Assembly (NCBI GenBank): GCA_003559735.1
Contig: PWKN01000132.1
Coordinates: 1 to 41,315 of the forward strand
Reading direction: 5' to 3'
DNA: 41,315 nt
Source of the DNA: Bacteroidales bacterium
GTDB taxonomy: Bacteria; Bacteroidota; Bacteroidia; Bacteroidales; UBA7960
Both the position numbers and the translations under genes were made by a program. The notes under the pieces were generated by a model that was not told where the DNA came from, made no database searches, and saw only the letters and a program-made list of their open reading frames with translations. Every line of letters begins with the position of its first letter. The stretch's first letter is position 1. Below, piece after piece: positions 1-8,828 of the stretch.

Positions 1-35
1 AAAAAAACCACCCACATCTTATATGACGTAAGTGG
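1..35 (-). terminator. Rho-independent terminator downstream of tRNA-Arg
   Basis: Minus strand reads CCACTTAC-(12 nt)-GTGGGTGG-TTTTTTT: an 8-bp stem with two G-U pairs followed by a T-run. Confidence 0.65.
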
Positions 36-47
36 CTGATTATCTTG

Positions 48-121
48 TGACTCCGCCAGGACTCAAACCTGGAACCTTCTGATCCGTAGTCAGATGCTCT
101 ATTCAATTAAGCTACGGAGCC
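48..121 (-). tRNA. tRNA-Arg (anticodon ACG)
   Basis: Reverse complement GGCTCCG...TCTGA-CTACGGA-TCAGA...CCAGG-TTTGAGT-CCTGG-CGGAGTC-A folds as a cloverleaf. Anticodon loop CTACGGA gives ACG. No encoded CCA. Confidence 0.95.
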
Positions 122-132
122 ATTTGCGGTTG

Positions 133-140
133 CAAATATA
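133..140 (-). promoter_or_regulatory. Candidate -7 element of the tRNA-Arg promoter
   Basis: Minus strand TATATTTG matches the Bacteroidota TAnnTTTG -7 motif, 12 nt upstream of the tRNA 5' end. Confidence 0.45.
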
Positions 141-154
141 ATAAAAAAAACTAC

Positions 155-162
155 TATCTTTG
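155..162 (+). promoter_or_regulatory. Candidate -7 element for the cysE-cysK leader transcript
   Basis: TATCTTTG matches TAnnTTTG, with TTG at 130-132 at about the -33 distance. Predicted TSS near 169, 17 nt before the leader ORF. Confidence 0.5.
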
Positions 163-185
163 CAATGTGTTTTAAAAATGGCACC

Positions 186-269
186 ATGAACCATTCCGCA
201 ATAGTGTGTAACTGCTGTTGTTTTCCGTTAACCATGGAAGGGATGTGTCATATGCATTACAACACATAA
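186..269 (+). CDS. Cys-rich leader peptide of a putative cysteine attenuator (MNHSAIVCNCCCFPLTMEGMCHMHYNT)
   Basis: Short ORF below the size cut-off of the ORF track. Cys codons at positions 8, 10, 11, 12 and 21 of 27. Lies between a -7 motif and an intrinsic terminator, directly upstream of cysE-cysK. Confidence 0.75.
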   Translation: MNHSAIVCNCCCFPLTMEGMCHMHYNT

Positions 270-296
270 TATAAGCCTGATACAAGCTAGCATTTC

Positions 297-330
297 AAGC
301 CCTTCCGGAGACTCTGGAAGGGCTTTTTTA
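297..330 (+). terminator. Intrinsic terminator in the cysE leader (attenuator terminator)
   Basis: AAGCCCTTCC (297-306) and GGAAGGGCTT (316-325) form a perfect 10-bp stem followed by a T-run to 329. Confidence 0.85.
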
Positions 331-356
331 TTCAATAAGTCAATAAATGGTTTGCC

Positions 357-1112
357 ATGATCGGAAACAAGAAAACAAGACTGCCGGCAAAGTCGCACGT
401 GATCATCTTTACAAACAACCTGTGCGTAGCGATGTTTCCTGCCGTTGAGGGCAGACATACAGGTTATGCTTCTTTTAAAAAAACCAGGAGACAACTTCAC
501 CGGCTCCTGAAGTCACTGAACGGAGCAGATAAAAATACGCGGAAAGATCTGGTTCGTTGTTTTTATGAGTCGATACCCCAACTAAAACAAACACTGCATG
601 CAGATGCTGCCTTTATTGCAGATAACGATCCTGCCGCAAGCTGTATCGATGAGGTGGTGATGACCTATCCCGGATTTTTTGCCATTATGGTATACCGGCT
701 GGCCCACAAGCTGCATCTTCTCGGTATCCCGCTGATACCACGTGTAATGACCGAGTATGCCCATTCGGTTACCGGTATTGATATTCACCCGGGAGCCACC
801 ATTGGCGATGTATTCTGCATAGACCATGGCACGGGGATCGTCATCGGTGAATCGGCCATCATTGGCAAGCGGGTAAAAATATACCAGGGGGTGACCATTG
901 GTGCACTGAGCGTAAAAAAAGAACAGGCTTCGATGAAACGGCATCCCACCATAGAGGATGATGTGATCATATATGCCGGAAGTACCATTCTGGGGGGAGA
1001 TACGGTCGTTGGACGACAAAGTATTGTTGGGGGCAATGTATGGCTGACAGAAAGCCTGCCTGCCCGTACCATTGTTTATCAGCAGCCAAATAACCACATC
1101 CGGAAAAGATAA
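357..1112 (+). CDS. cysE: Serine O-acetyltransferase
   Basis: Left-handed beta-helix hexapeptide pattern (GIDIHPGATIGDVFCIDHGTGIVIGESAIIGKRVKIYQGVTIGA); upstream of cysK. Confidence 0.9.
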   Translation: MIGNKKTRLPAKSHVIIFTNNLCVAMFPAVEGRHTGYASFKKTRRQLHRLLKSLNGADKNTRKDLVRCFYESIPQLKQTLHADAAFIADNDPAASCIDEVVMTYPGFFAIMVYRLAHKLHLLGIPLIPRVMTEYAHSVTGIDIHPGATIGDVFCIDHGTGIVIGESAIIGKRVKIYQGVTIGALSVKKEQASMKRHPTIEDDVIIYAGSTILGGDTVVGRQSIVGGNVWLTESLPARTIVYQQPNNHIRKR

Positions 1113-1160
1113 CTGCTGTGCATCCGGCTGTCCGACTAAGCCAGCAAAATCAAGAATTGT

Positions 1161-2102
1161 ATGATTGTTAATAACTTAAATATCATTATGAAAGCAGATT
1201 CAGTACTTGGTATTATTGGCAATACCCCGCACATCAGGCTATCCAGACTGTTTCCCGGCCACAGGGTTTGGATAAAGCTCGAATGCACCAATCCGGGTGG
1301 GAGCATCAAAGACCGGATTGCCCTGGGTATGATTGAAGATGCAGAAAGGTCAGGTCACCTGAAACCTGGCGGTGTGATCATTGAGCCGACGTCAGGCAAT
1401 ACAGGCATCGGACTGGCAATGGTGGGTGCAGTGAAAGGGTACAGGGTGGTCCTGGTAATGCCTGAGTCAATGTCGGAAGAAAGGCGAAAGATCCTTGCTG
1501 CGTATGGGGCTGAGCTGATCCTCACGCCAAGGGAAAAAGGGATGAACGGTGCGATTGAAAGGGCCTGCCAGGTCGCAGCTTCCGTAAATAATCCATTCAT
1601 GCCCATGCAGTTCGAAAATATGGCCAACCCTGCAATACACGCTGAGACTACGGCAAGGGAGATTCTGTCAGACTTTCCTGATGGGTTTGATTACCTGGTA
1701 ACGGGTATCGGTACCGGTGGACATATTAGTGGGGTGGGAGAGCGCCTGAAACAACACGCCAACAAAACCAGGGTGTTTGGGGTCGAACCGGTACTATCGG
1801 CCGTGCTCAGCGGTGGCGACGCAGGTCCTCATCCATTGCAGGGCATTGGAGCTGGCTTTGTTCCTTCTACGCTTAATGAGCGTATCCTCGACGGAGTGAT
1901 CACCGTTGGAAAAGATGAGGCCTACACGATGGTGCGGCATCTTGCCCGGAAGGAAGGGTTGCTGGCTGGTGTTTCAACGGGTGCTTCCCTTGCCGCCATT
2001 GAACAAAAACTGCCTTCAATGGCAAAAGGCAGCAGCATTCTGACGTTTGCCTATGATACGGGTGAGCGGTACCTGAGTGTCGACGGACTCTTTGTCAGTT
2101 AG
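1161..2102 (+). CDS. cysK: Cysteine synthase (O-acetylserine sulfhydrylase)
   Basis: [14 protein letters not shown]-lysine motif and [12 protein letters not shown]. Start may be 1161 or 1191. Confidence 0.92.
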   Translation: MIVNNLNIIMKADSVLGIIGNTPHIRLSRLFPGHRVWIKLECTNPGGSIKDRIALGMIEDAERSGHLKPGGVIIEPTSGNTGIGLAMVGAVKGYRVVLVMPESMSEERRKILAAYGAELILTPREKGMNGAIERACQVAASVNNPFMPMQFENMANPAIHAETTAREILSDFPDGFDYLVTGIGTGGHISGVGERLKQHANKTRVFGVEPVLSAVLSGGDAGPHPLQGIGAGFVPSTLNERILDGVITVGKDEAYTMVRHLARKEGLLAGVSTGASLAAIEQKLPSMAKGSSILTFAYDTGERYLSVDGLFVS

Positions 2103-3490
2103 CTTGTTTGCTTTTGCCGTTGCCAGTGACTGATCTTCTGATGAATGTCCTGCACCTCACTGTAAAGCGCAACTTCATCCAGGTGGAGCAGTTCACGGTT
2201 TTCCATCAACAGCTTGCCGTCAATCATCACGGTTTCTACATCGCTGCCGCGCAGGCTGTAAGCGATCAATGAATAGATGTTGAAATGGGGCCAGGCGTGC
2301 GGACTTTTCAGGTCAAGGATGATGATATCGGCTTGTTTACCGGTTTCAAGGGATCCAATCATATGATCCATGCCAAGCATCCGGGCACCGCCTGATGTTA
2401 CGCTTTCCAATACCGTTCTTGCGTCCATTACCGTTGGGTCGCCCGTAACAAGCTTGTGTGCAAGGGCTGAAGAGCGCATTTCATCAAACAGGTCCAGGTC
2501 ATTGTTGCTGGCCACTCCATCGGTCCCGATACCCACCCGTACACCAAGTTTCAGCAACTCCGGAATTGGTGCCGTGCCGTTGGCCAGCTTCATGTTGCAT
2601 TGTGGGTTGTGGGCAACACCCACATTTCGACGGGCAAGTAGATGCCTGTCGTTCTCTGTGAGGTGAATCGCATGGGCAATGATGAGGTTCTGGTCAAGAA
2701 CTCCTATGTTTTCAAGGTGCCCCACGGGTGTATGCCCGTATTGTTCCTGTATCAGGTCAAACTCCCACCGGGTCTCCGACAGGTGGGTGTGCAGCGGCAC
2801 ATTGTATTTGTCAGCCAGATCTTTGGCCGTACGGTATATATCAGGATTTGCAGAATAGGGTGCGTGGGTCGCAAACGCAATCCGGATGCGCGGATGGTCA
2901 TTCCACTGTTGTATCATTTCAACGGTTAAACCCATCACTTCGCCGGGTGTGTTCCCGTTGTGTACCGGCTGATCTACAAGCGCTTCAGTGAATATGCCCC
3001 TTATTCCTGTCCGGTCTGCCTCCTCTGCCATCACATCGGTATAGAAATACATGTCATTAAAAGTGGTGGTGCCGCTTCGCAGCATTTCGGCTATGGCAAG
3101 CCGTGTGCCTGTCCGCACAGTGTCGCGGTTCACAAAAGCCGCTTCCAGGGGGAAAATATAATTATACAACCACTCATTTAGCGGAAGGTCATCGGCATAG
3201 CCCCTGAATATGTTCATGGGGGCATGTGTGTGTGCATTAACCAGTCCGGGCATGACCAGCTTGCGGTGACAATCAATGACATGGCTGCCGGTGCAGGTGT
3301 TCATCAGGTCACTGGTTTTGCCAACGAAAACGATCTTACCGTCTTTAACAGCCACACCACCGTCTTCAATTACACGAAAGGAGGGATCCATGGTAACCAC
3401 CAATCCGTGAACCAGCAATGTATCTGCCACCATGCGACCATCGTTACGTCCGGATCGTGTTTCAAAACCATTTTCTGCCATAGTAATCAA
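2099..3490 (-). CDS. mtaD: Amidohydrolase, 5-methylthioadenosine/S-adenosylhomocysteine deaminase family
   Basis: [46 protein letters not shown]. Convergent with cysK, stop codons overlap at TTAG. Confidence 0.85.
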   Translation of the reverse strand: MITMAENGFETRSGRNDGRMVADTLLVHGLVVTMDPSFRVIEDGGVAVKDGKIVFVGKTSDLMNTCTGSHVIDCHRKLVMPGLVNAHTHAPMNIFRGYADDLPLNEWLYNYIFPLEAAFVNRDTVRTGTRLAIAEMLRSGTTTFNDMYFYTDVMAEEADRTGIRGIFTEALVDQPVHNGNTPGEVMGLTVEMIQQWNDHPRIRIAFATHAPYSANPDIYRTAKDLADKYNVPLHTHLSETRWEFDLIQEQYGHTPVGHLENIGVLDQNLIIAHAIHLTENDRHLLARRNVGVAHNPQCNMKLANGTAPIPELLKLGVRVGIGTDGVASNNDLDLFDEMRSSALAHKLVTGDPTVMDARTVLESVTSGGARMLGMDHMIGSLETGKQADIIILDLKSPHAWPHFNIYSLIAYSLRGSDVETVMIDGKLLMENRELLHLDEVALYSEVQDIHQKISHWQRQKQTS

Positions 3491-3537
3491 CTGCTTTTAT
3501 TATGATGATGCTGAATCCGTGTTGATCAAGGCAAGGC

Positions 3538-4533
3538 CTAACCCTTCAGGGCTGTTTTCGGAATTACACCCTTTGAAGATTTGGTAACAGACTGATAGGC
3601 TTGCTGATAACCTGAATAGGTGTGGTTTTGTCCCATAGATCGTAGGATCTGTATGCGGTTATCGAGCGGCGGATGGGTACTCGACAGGTTGCGCATTCGT
3701 TGTCCCTTTGGCTTAAGCGGATTGGCGATGTACATTGGTGCCATCGATTTATCAGCCACCTTCAGATTTTGTGTCGAACCTGCAATCTTTTCCAGCGCCG
3801 ATGCCAGTCCCTCGGGATACCTTGTCAGTCGGGCCGCAGAGGCATCTGCCAGGTATTCACGTTTGCGTGATACGGCAAAATAAAGAAGCTGAATGGCAAT
3901 AGGGGCAAGAATGGCAAATACCAGCGCAACGATCAGCATAACGGGATGCCCTTTTCTGCCACCCGATCGTCCGCCTCCCATCCTGCCGCCACTGTAAAGC
4001 ATGCCTCTTAGGAAAAACTGCGACAGAATGGCTACTGTTCCTACCATAATGGTCGCCATTGTCATATAGCGTATGTCGCGATTCAGAATATGAGATACTT
4101 CATGGGCCACAACCCCCTGTAGCTCATCACGGTTCATCATCTGTAAGAGTCCGGTGGTCACAGCAACAACGCTTTTTTCGGGGTTCATCCCGGCTGCAAA
4201 TGCATTGGGCGCCGGGTCATCGATCACATATACCTTTGGCATTGAAGGCATGCCCGCCGCCAGACGCATCTCCTCCACCACATTATATAGTTGCGGGTAG
4301 TCATCCGGACCAACCTCGCGGGCTTTGTTCATCCGCAACATGATGTTCTTGCCCGAAGAGAATGCAACAATCAGCAATATAAAATAGATGATAAGGGCGA
4401 TCACGACACCAAAAAATCCGGCATTGGGATCAACAGCCATTCCAATAACATAACCCAGCAGTACCAGTACCACGCCCATCAACATAAGCAACATCATTGA
4501 TTTAAGCCGGTTTTTACGAATGATTTCCCACAT
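3538..4533 (-). CDS. htpX: M48 family zinc metalloprotease, HtpX-like
   Basis: VVAHEVSHILNRD (HExxH), N-terminal TM helices, second TM pair after the active site. Confidence 0.85.
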   Translation of the reverse strand: MWEIIRKNRLKSMMLLMLMGVVLVLLGYVIGMAVDPNAGFFGVVIALIIYFILLIVAFSSGKNIMLRMNKAREVGPDDYPQLYNVVEEMRLAAGMPSMPKVYVIDDPAPNAFAAGMNPEKSVVAVTTGLLQMMNRDELQGVVAHEVSHILNRDIRYMTMATIMVGTVAILSQFFLRGMLYSGGRMGGGRSGGRKGHPVMLIVALVFAILAPIAIQLLYFAVSRKREYLADASAARLTRYPEGLASALEKIAGSTQNLKVADKSMAPMYIANPLKPKGQRMRNLSSTHPPLDNRIQILRSMGQNHTYSGYQQAYQSVTKSSKGVIPKTALKG

Positions 4534-4674
4534 GGCAATTATCGTGTTTATGTTTGTGAATTATACCTGCAGCACCAGATAGAACACAGTTGGCAAAGGG
4601 CCTCAAGTATGTACCTTATCTAAGTGTTACTGCCTGTAATACTGATTATTAAAATATCTCTATTAAAGTATTGG

Positions 4675-5232
4675 TTAAAAAGAAACCTTTGGAGCGATGC
4701 GTTCTTCCTGGTTTTCAATTTCAAAGAAAGCCTCTTTTTTGAACCCGAACAGGGCGGCTGTGATATTTGAAGGGAACATCTCGGTCTTGTTGTTAAAGAA
4801 CAACACCTGGTCGTTGTAGTTCTGCCGGGCAAAAGAGATTTTGTTTTCCGTGCTGGTAAGTTCTTCCTGCAATGCAAGAAAGTTCTGGTTTGCTTTCAGG
4901 TCCGGATAATTTTCTACAGCCACCTTAAACTGTCCCAGCGCCGAGGTGAGCCTGCTTTCTGCCTGTGCCTTTTCAGCCACACCGGTGGCTTCCATCGCCT
5001 GTGCCCTCATCCTGGTCACATTTTCAAGGGTTTCCCGTTCGTGCTTCATATACCCCTTTACTGTTTCTATGAGATTAGGGATCAGATCATAACGACGTTT
5101 CAGCTGTACGTCGATCTGCGACCATGCATTCTTTACCTGGTTCCTCAGACGTACCAGTTTGTTATACATGCTGATCAGCATGACAACCAGTATGATTGCC
5201 AATGCAATAATGATAATCGTTGTTGTTGACAT
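4675..5232 (-). CDS. LemA family protein
   Basis: N-terminal TM followed by YNKLVRLRNQVKNAWSQIDVQLKRRYDLIPNLIETVKGYMKHE, a LemA signature. Start taken as MSTTTIIII (5232) rather than 5322. Confidence 0.9.
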   Translation of the reverse strand: MSTTTIIIIALAIILVVMLISMYNKLVRLRNQVKNAWSQIDVQLKRRYDLIPNLIETVKGYMKHERETLENVTRMRAQAMEATGVAEKAQAESRLTSALGQFKVAVENYPDLKANQNFLALQEELTSTENKISFARQNYNDQVLFFNNKTEMFPSNITAALFGFKKEAFFEIENQEERIAPKVSF

Positions 5233-5252
5233 AATGAAAAGAATTGGTTTGG

Positions 5253-5260
5253 ACAAAGAT
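5253..5260 (-). promoter_or_regulatory. Candidate -7 element for lemA-htpX
   Basis: Minus strand TATCTTTG (TAnnTTTG), 21 nt upstream of the LemA start. Confidence 0.4.
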
Positions 5261-5463
5261 AATAATAACGTTGACATAAAACAGTTCTGCCGGTTTTTTG
5301 ATGACGAGCTGCTGGTCTGCATAAAAGCAGGTGCATTCCAACCTCATACAGCTCCATTGTAAAACCAATCCGTGGGACTTTTTGTTTACGATTGCTGCAG
5401 TAAAAACGAATCAATTTTTTGTAATTTTGCATCCTTTAGATTTTATTCACAACCTTTAGTTAC

Positions 5464-6021
5464 ATGGAAACAATTGATTATGCCATTGGTGCCAAGGTAG
5501 AACATCCGCAATTCGGAGTTGGTATTGTCACCAAAAAATCGATGACAACCACAAAGATTTTCTTTCTTCATAAAGGCGATAAAGAGATTGCCAACAGCTT
5601 TGCCGGATTAAAACTCATTGAGCCCTCCCATGGTGAGGGACAAAGTGAAGGGAATGGCAGTCATATCAGTCTGGCCGACCTGGAAAAGGTTTTTTCGGGT
5701 GTGCTCAGACGGTATGCCGACTTTCCTGAAATCGTAGAAATGGGCGATAAGTGGAAAAAAGGGATGATGATACTGAAGCCGGGTTCTGAACAGCTAAAAA
5801 CAAAAGAGATCCCGATCGACCATTTCTTCAAAAAGATCATCCTGGTCCGCGACAGGCTGCGTGTGCTCGAACAGCGCATTAACAGCAATGAAAAGCTTGC
5901 TGAGGAAGAGAAGGTGAACCTGCAGCAATACATTACGCGGATTTATGGTTCCCTAACCACCTTCAATGTGTTGTTTAAACATAAGTCACAACAGTTTGTT
6001 GGCGAAAAAGGGAGCGAATAA
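5464..6021 (+). CDS. Conserved hypothetical protein with N-terminal Tudor-like (UvrD/PcrA C-terminal-type) motif
   Basis: Intact 185-aa ORF; VEHPQFGVGIVTKKS resembles the VxHxxFGxGxV motif of UvrD/PcrA C-termini. TAATTTTG -7-like motif at 5422-5429. Confidence 0.7.
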   Translation: METIDYAIGAKVEHPQFGVGIVTKKSMTTTKIFFLHKGDKEIANSFAGLKLIEPSHGEGQSEGNGSHISLADLEKVFSGVLRRYADFPEIVEMGDKWKKGMMILKPGSEQLKTKEIPIDHFFKKIILVRDRLRVLEQRINSNEKLAEEEKVNLQQYITRIYGSLTTFNVLFKHKSQQFVGEKGSE

Positions 6022-6075
6022 TGCATGCAGCCGAAGAAGCGCTTACAGCATGCCTGGTAACCATTTTGCTGCTTT

Positions 6076-7425
6076 TCAGGTTGGATCATCAGTATATTTA
6101 ACCACCGTCATCCGCTTCCACCTTCCTGTGCGGTAGTAAGCATATGCAGCAATCAGTCCGAACATCCAGGCTACGGGGATACCCCACCATATGCCTTCTG
6201 CGCCATATCGAAGGGAGAGCAGGTGTGAAGCCGGAATACGCAGCAACCAAAGGGCGATCAGGGTAATAAACATCGGGATCAGGGTGTCGCCCGCACCGCG
6301 CATCACCGCCTGGGTAACAAACATCGATGAGAATACCACATAGAATGAGCTGACAATCACAAGGTATGTGTATCCTATTTCGATAACTTCCGGATTGGTA
6401 GTGAAGATACCCATAAGGTGGCGACCGAAAAGCCAGGCCACCAGTGTAACCGCCAGCGATACCGACGTGGTCATCATCAGTGTGGAATAGAGTCCCTGGC
6501 GCACCCTGTCAGGACGGTTGGCACCAAGATTTTGTCCGACAAAAGTAGTCAGTGCAAGTCCGAAATTCATTGCAGGCATCGCTGCAAACGAATCGATGCG
6601 CCAGGCAATGGTGTATGCAGCAATGGTATTTGTCCCAAAACGGTTTACGATGCTGATGAGTGCCAGCATGCCAAGGGAAACGAACGTGTGCTGCATGCCG
6701 GTTGGGATGCCGATACGCAAGCTCTTTCTGAAAATGTCACGATCAAAGGTCAGTCCCCGCATCGTGAAACGGATCAGGTGGTGTGTGCGGTTCAGGTATA
6801 TCACCGACATACCAAAGGCTATGCCCTGAGCCAGCACCGTGGCAAATGCAACACCAGCGATCCCCCATTTAAAAACCAGGACAAACAAGAGATCGAAACC
6901 TATATTCAGCAGGGTAGCGATGATCAAAAAATACAACGGGGTGCGTGAATCGCCCAGTCCACGCAATATAGCACTGGTGGCGTTATAGCCAAACATCATG
7001 ATCAGTCCGCCGACATATACGCTAAAGTATAGCGTGGCATCAGGTATCAGGTGCTCAGGCAAACCAATGAGCTGCCATATGTTTTCAATAAATATCAGTC
7101 CGAGCACTGTGAGCAGGAGGGAGGCAAAGAACAAGAAGACAAATGCGGTGTCAATTGCACGTTTTACCGCTTCATAATCTTTAGCACCGTAGTACTGGGA
7201 GATGATAATGTTGGTTCCCGTGGTGATGCCGATCACCAGGCTCACCAGAACAAAAATAACCGGAAATGAAGCGCCTGCAGCTGCCAGTGCATCGGTACCA
7301 ATGTAGCGGCCGATAATAATGGTGTCAACGATATTGTAGAATTGTTGAAACACATTGCCCAGCAACATGGGCAGTGCAAAAATGAATATCTGACGGGCAA
7401 CAGGCCCCTGGCTTAGATCACGCAT
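6076..7425 (-). CDS. MATE family efflux transporter
   Basis: About 12 TM segments; GPVARQIFIFALPMLLGNVFQQFYNIVDTIIIGRYIG is typical of the MATE N-terminus. Confidence 0.92.
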   Translation of the reverse strand: MRDLSQGPVARQIFIFALPMLLGNVFQQFYNIVDTIIIGRYIGTDALAAAGASFPVIFVLVSLVIGITTGTNIIISQYYGAKDYEAVKRAIDTAFVFLFFASLLLTVLGLIFIENIWQLIGLPEHLIPDATLYFSVYVGGLIMMFGYNATSAILRGLGDSRTPLYFLIIATLLNIGFDLLFVLVFKWGIAGVAFATVLAQGIAFGMSVIYLNRTHHLIRFTMRGLTFDRDIFRKSLRIGIPTGMQHTFVSLGMLALISIVNRFGTNTIAAYTIAWRIDSFAAMPAMNFGLALTTFVGQNLGANRPDRVRQGLYSTLMMTTSVSLAVTLVAWLFGRHLMGIFTTNPEVIEIGYTYLVIVSSFYVVFSSMFVTQAVMRGAGDTLIPMFITLIALWLLRIPASHLLSLRYGAEGIWWGIPVAWMFGLIAAYAYYRTGRWKRMTVVKYTDDPT

Positions 7426-7557
7426 AGGCTATCCTGCAAAGGTATGGTTTTAAAATGTATTTCACCTGTTTGTCCGCCTTTACCTATGCCTCTCAGTGCG
7501 CATGAAAAAAATTCATGTATATTTGTCAGGATGCGTATTTGCCTTGCTGTGGATAAA

Positions 7558-7656
7558 TAGAGCCTGTCCATAACGCAGAAACCACCGGACAGTAGAGACA
7601 GACACCAATTAGAGCCTGTCCATAACACAGAAACCGGATGGTAGAAACAGACACGA
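7558..7656 (+). repeat. Tandem pair of short TIR mini-element copies
   Basis: Units 7558-7609 and 7610-7656: TAGAGCCTGTCCATAACRCAGAAACC...RACAGACAC. Homologous to the ends of the copies at 23089 and 34591. Confidence 0.65.
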
Positions 7657-7741
7657 ATCAGCAGGTGCATTCCCATACAGGCAGGACGTATGCATCGTGG
7701 CGTACTGCCGGCAATAAATACTTAATCAATCAATAATAACC

Positions 7742-8695
7742 ATGGACATTTCCGTTGTTGTGCCTTTGTATAATGAAGAAGAATCGCTTGCCGAGCTGGT
7801 GGACTGGATCGCGAAAGTGATGAATGAAAACGGTTTCAGCTATGAGGTTTTGCTGGTGGACGATGGGAGTCGCGATGGGTCCTGGAAAAAGATCGGGCAA
7901 ATTGCCGCAATAAATCCAAGTGTGCACGGCATCAGGTTTCGCCGCAACTATGGCAAGGCAGCAGCATTGAATGTTGGGTTCGGCTATGCAAAAGGCGATG
8001 TGGTGATAACCATGGATGCCGACCTGCAAGACAGTCCGGACGAGATCCCTGATCTGTACCATATGATAAGGGATGAAGGGTTCGATATGGTCAGTGGCTG
8101 GAAGAAAAACAGGAAAGACCGGCTGTCAAAGACCATCCCGACAAAAATATTCAATTATTTTACCCGGCTGGTTTCCGGCATCCGTCTGCATGACTTCAAC
8201 TGCGGACTGAAAGCGTATGATCACAGGGTTGTTAAGGCCGTTGAGGTTTATGGAGAGATGCACCGCTATATTCCGGTACTTGCAAAAAGGGCCGGCTTCG
8301 ACCGCATTGGTGAAAAAGTGGTGTTCCACCGTGAACGAAAATACGGCAAGACCAAATATGGCCTTGACCGCTTCTTAAAAGGGTTTCTTGACCTGATATC
8401 GATCAGTTTCGTCACCCGTTTCGGTCAGAGGCCCATGCATTTGTTCGGACTGCTGGGAAGTCTCTTGTTTTTTGCAGGGTTTATGATCGCACTCTACCTG
8501 GCCTACGGCAAAATTTTCCTGATGGAGTACCGCATGACAGAAAGACCGTTGTTCTACTTCGGATTGCTGGCAATGATCCTTGGATCACAATTGTTTATTG
8601 CCGGATTCCTTGGCGAAATGATCTCACGAAATGCACCCGACCGCAACAAATACCTCATTTCTTCCTTTACGGAAATGTTCGGTAAAGAACAGTGA
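7742..8695 (+). CDS. Family 2 glycosyltransferase with C-terminal TM helices (polyprenyl-phosphate sugar transferase type)
   Basis: DISVVVPLYNEEESL, VLLVDDGSRDGS, MDADLQDSPDEIP; two C-terminal TM segments. Confidence 0.92.
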   Translation: MDISVVVPLYNEEESLAELVDWIAKVMNENGFSYEVLLVDDGSRDGSWKKIGQIAAINPSVHGIRFRRNYGKAAALNVGFGYAKGDVVITMDADLQDSPDEIPDLYHMIRDEGFDMVSGWKKNRKDRLSKTIPTKIFNYFTRLVSGIRLHDFNCGLKAYDHRVVKAVEVYGEMHRYIPVLAKRAGFDRIGEKVVFHRERKYGKTKYGLDRFLKGFLDLISISFVTRFGQRPMHLFGLLGSLLFFAGFMIALYLAYGKIFLMEYRMTERPLFYFGLLAMILGSQLFIAGFLGEMISRNAPDRNKYLISSFTEMFGKEQ

Positions 8696-8828
8696 TTGTC
8701 CGCATACGGTCAACCTTTGCTTTTCAGCGGTTCATCGTTTGAAATATATGCCTTTGATCCTGCAAACAATATAGGTTATGGCTTGATAATTGATAAAATA
8801 CCGCTGTTGGGTTGTTTAATCATAAGTT

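Noticed and set aside
228-500. 90-aa minus-strand ORF over the cys leader
   Set aside because: Overlaps the leader, terminator and cysE start; composition looks random.
582-1097. 171-aa minus-strand ORF antisense to cysE
   Set aside because: Fully antisense to a confident hexapeptide-repeat CDS; no recognisable protein features.
6022-6075. GCATGC...GCATGC inverted repeat between convergent genes as a terminator
   Set aside because: GCATGC is self-complementary, spacing is long and there is no T-run.
7548-7556. Perfect DnaA box TGTGGATAA
   Set aside because: Single isolated site next to a repeat and far from dnaA; expected by chance at this scale.
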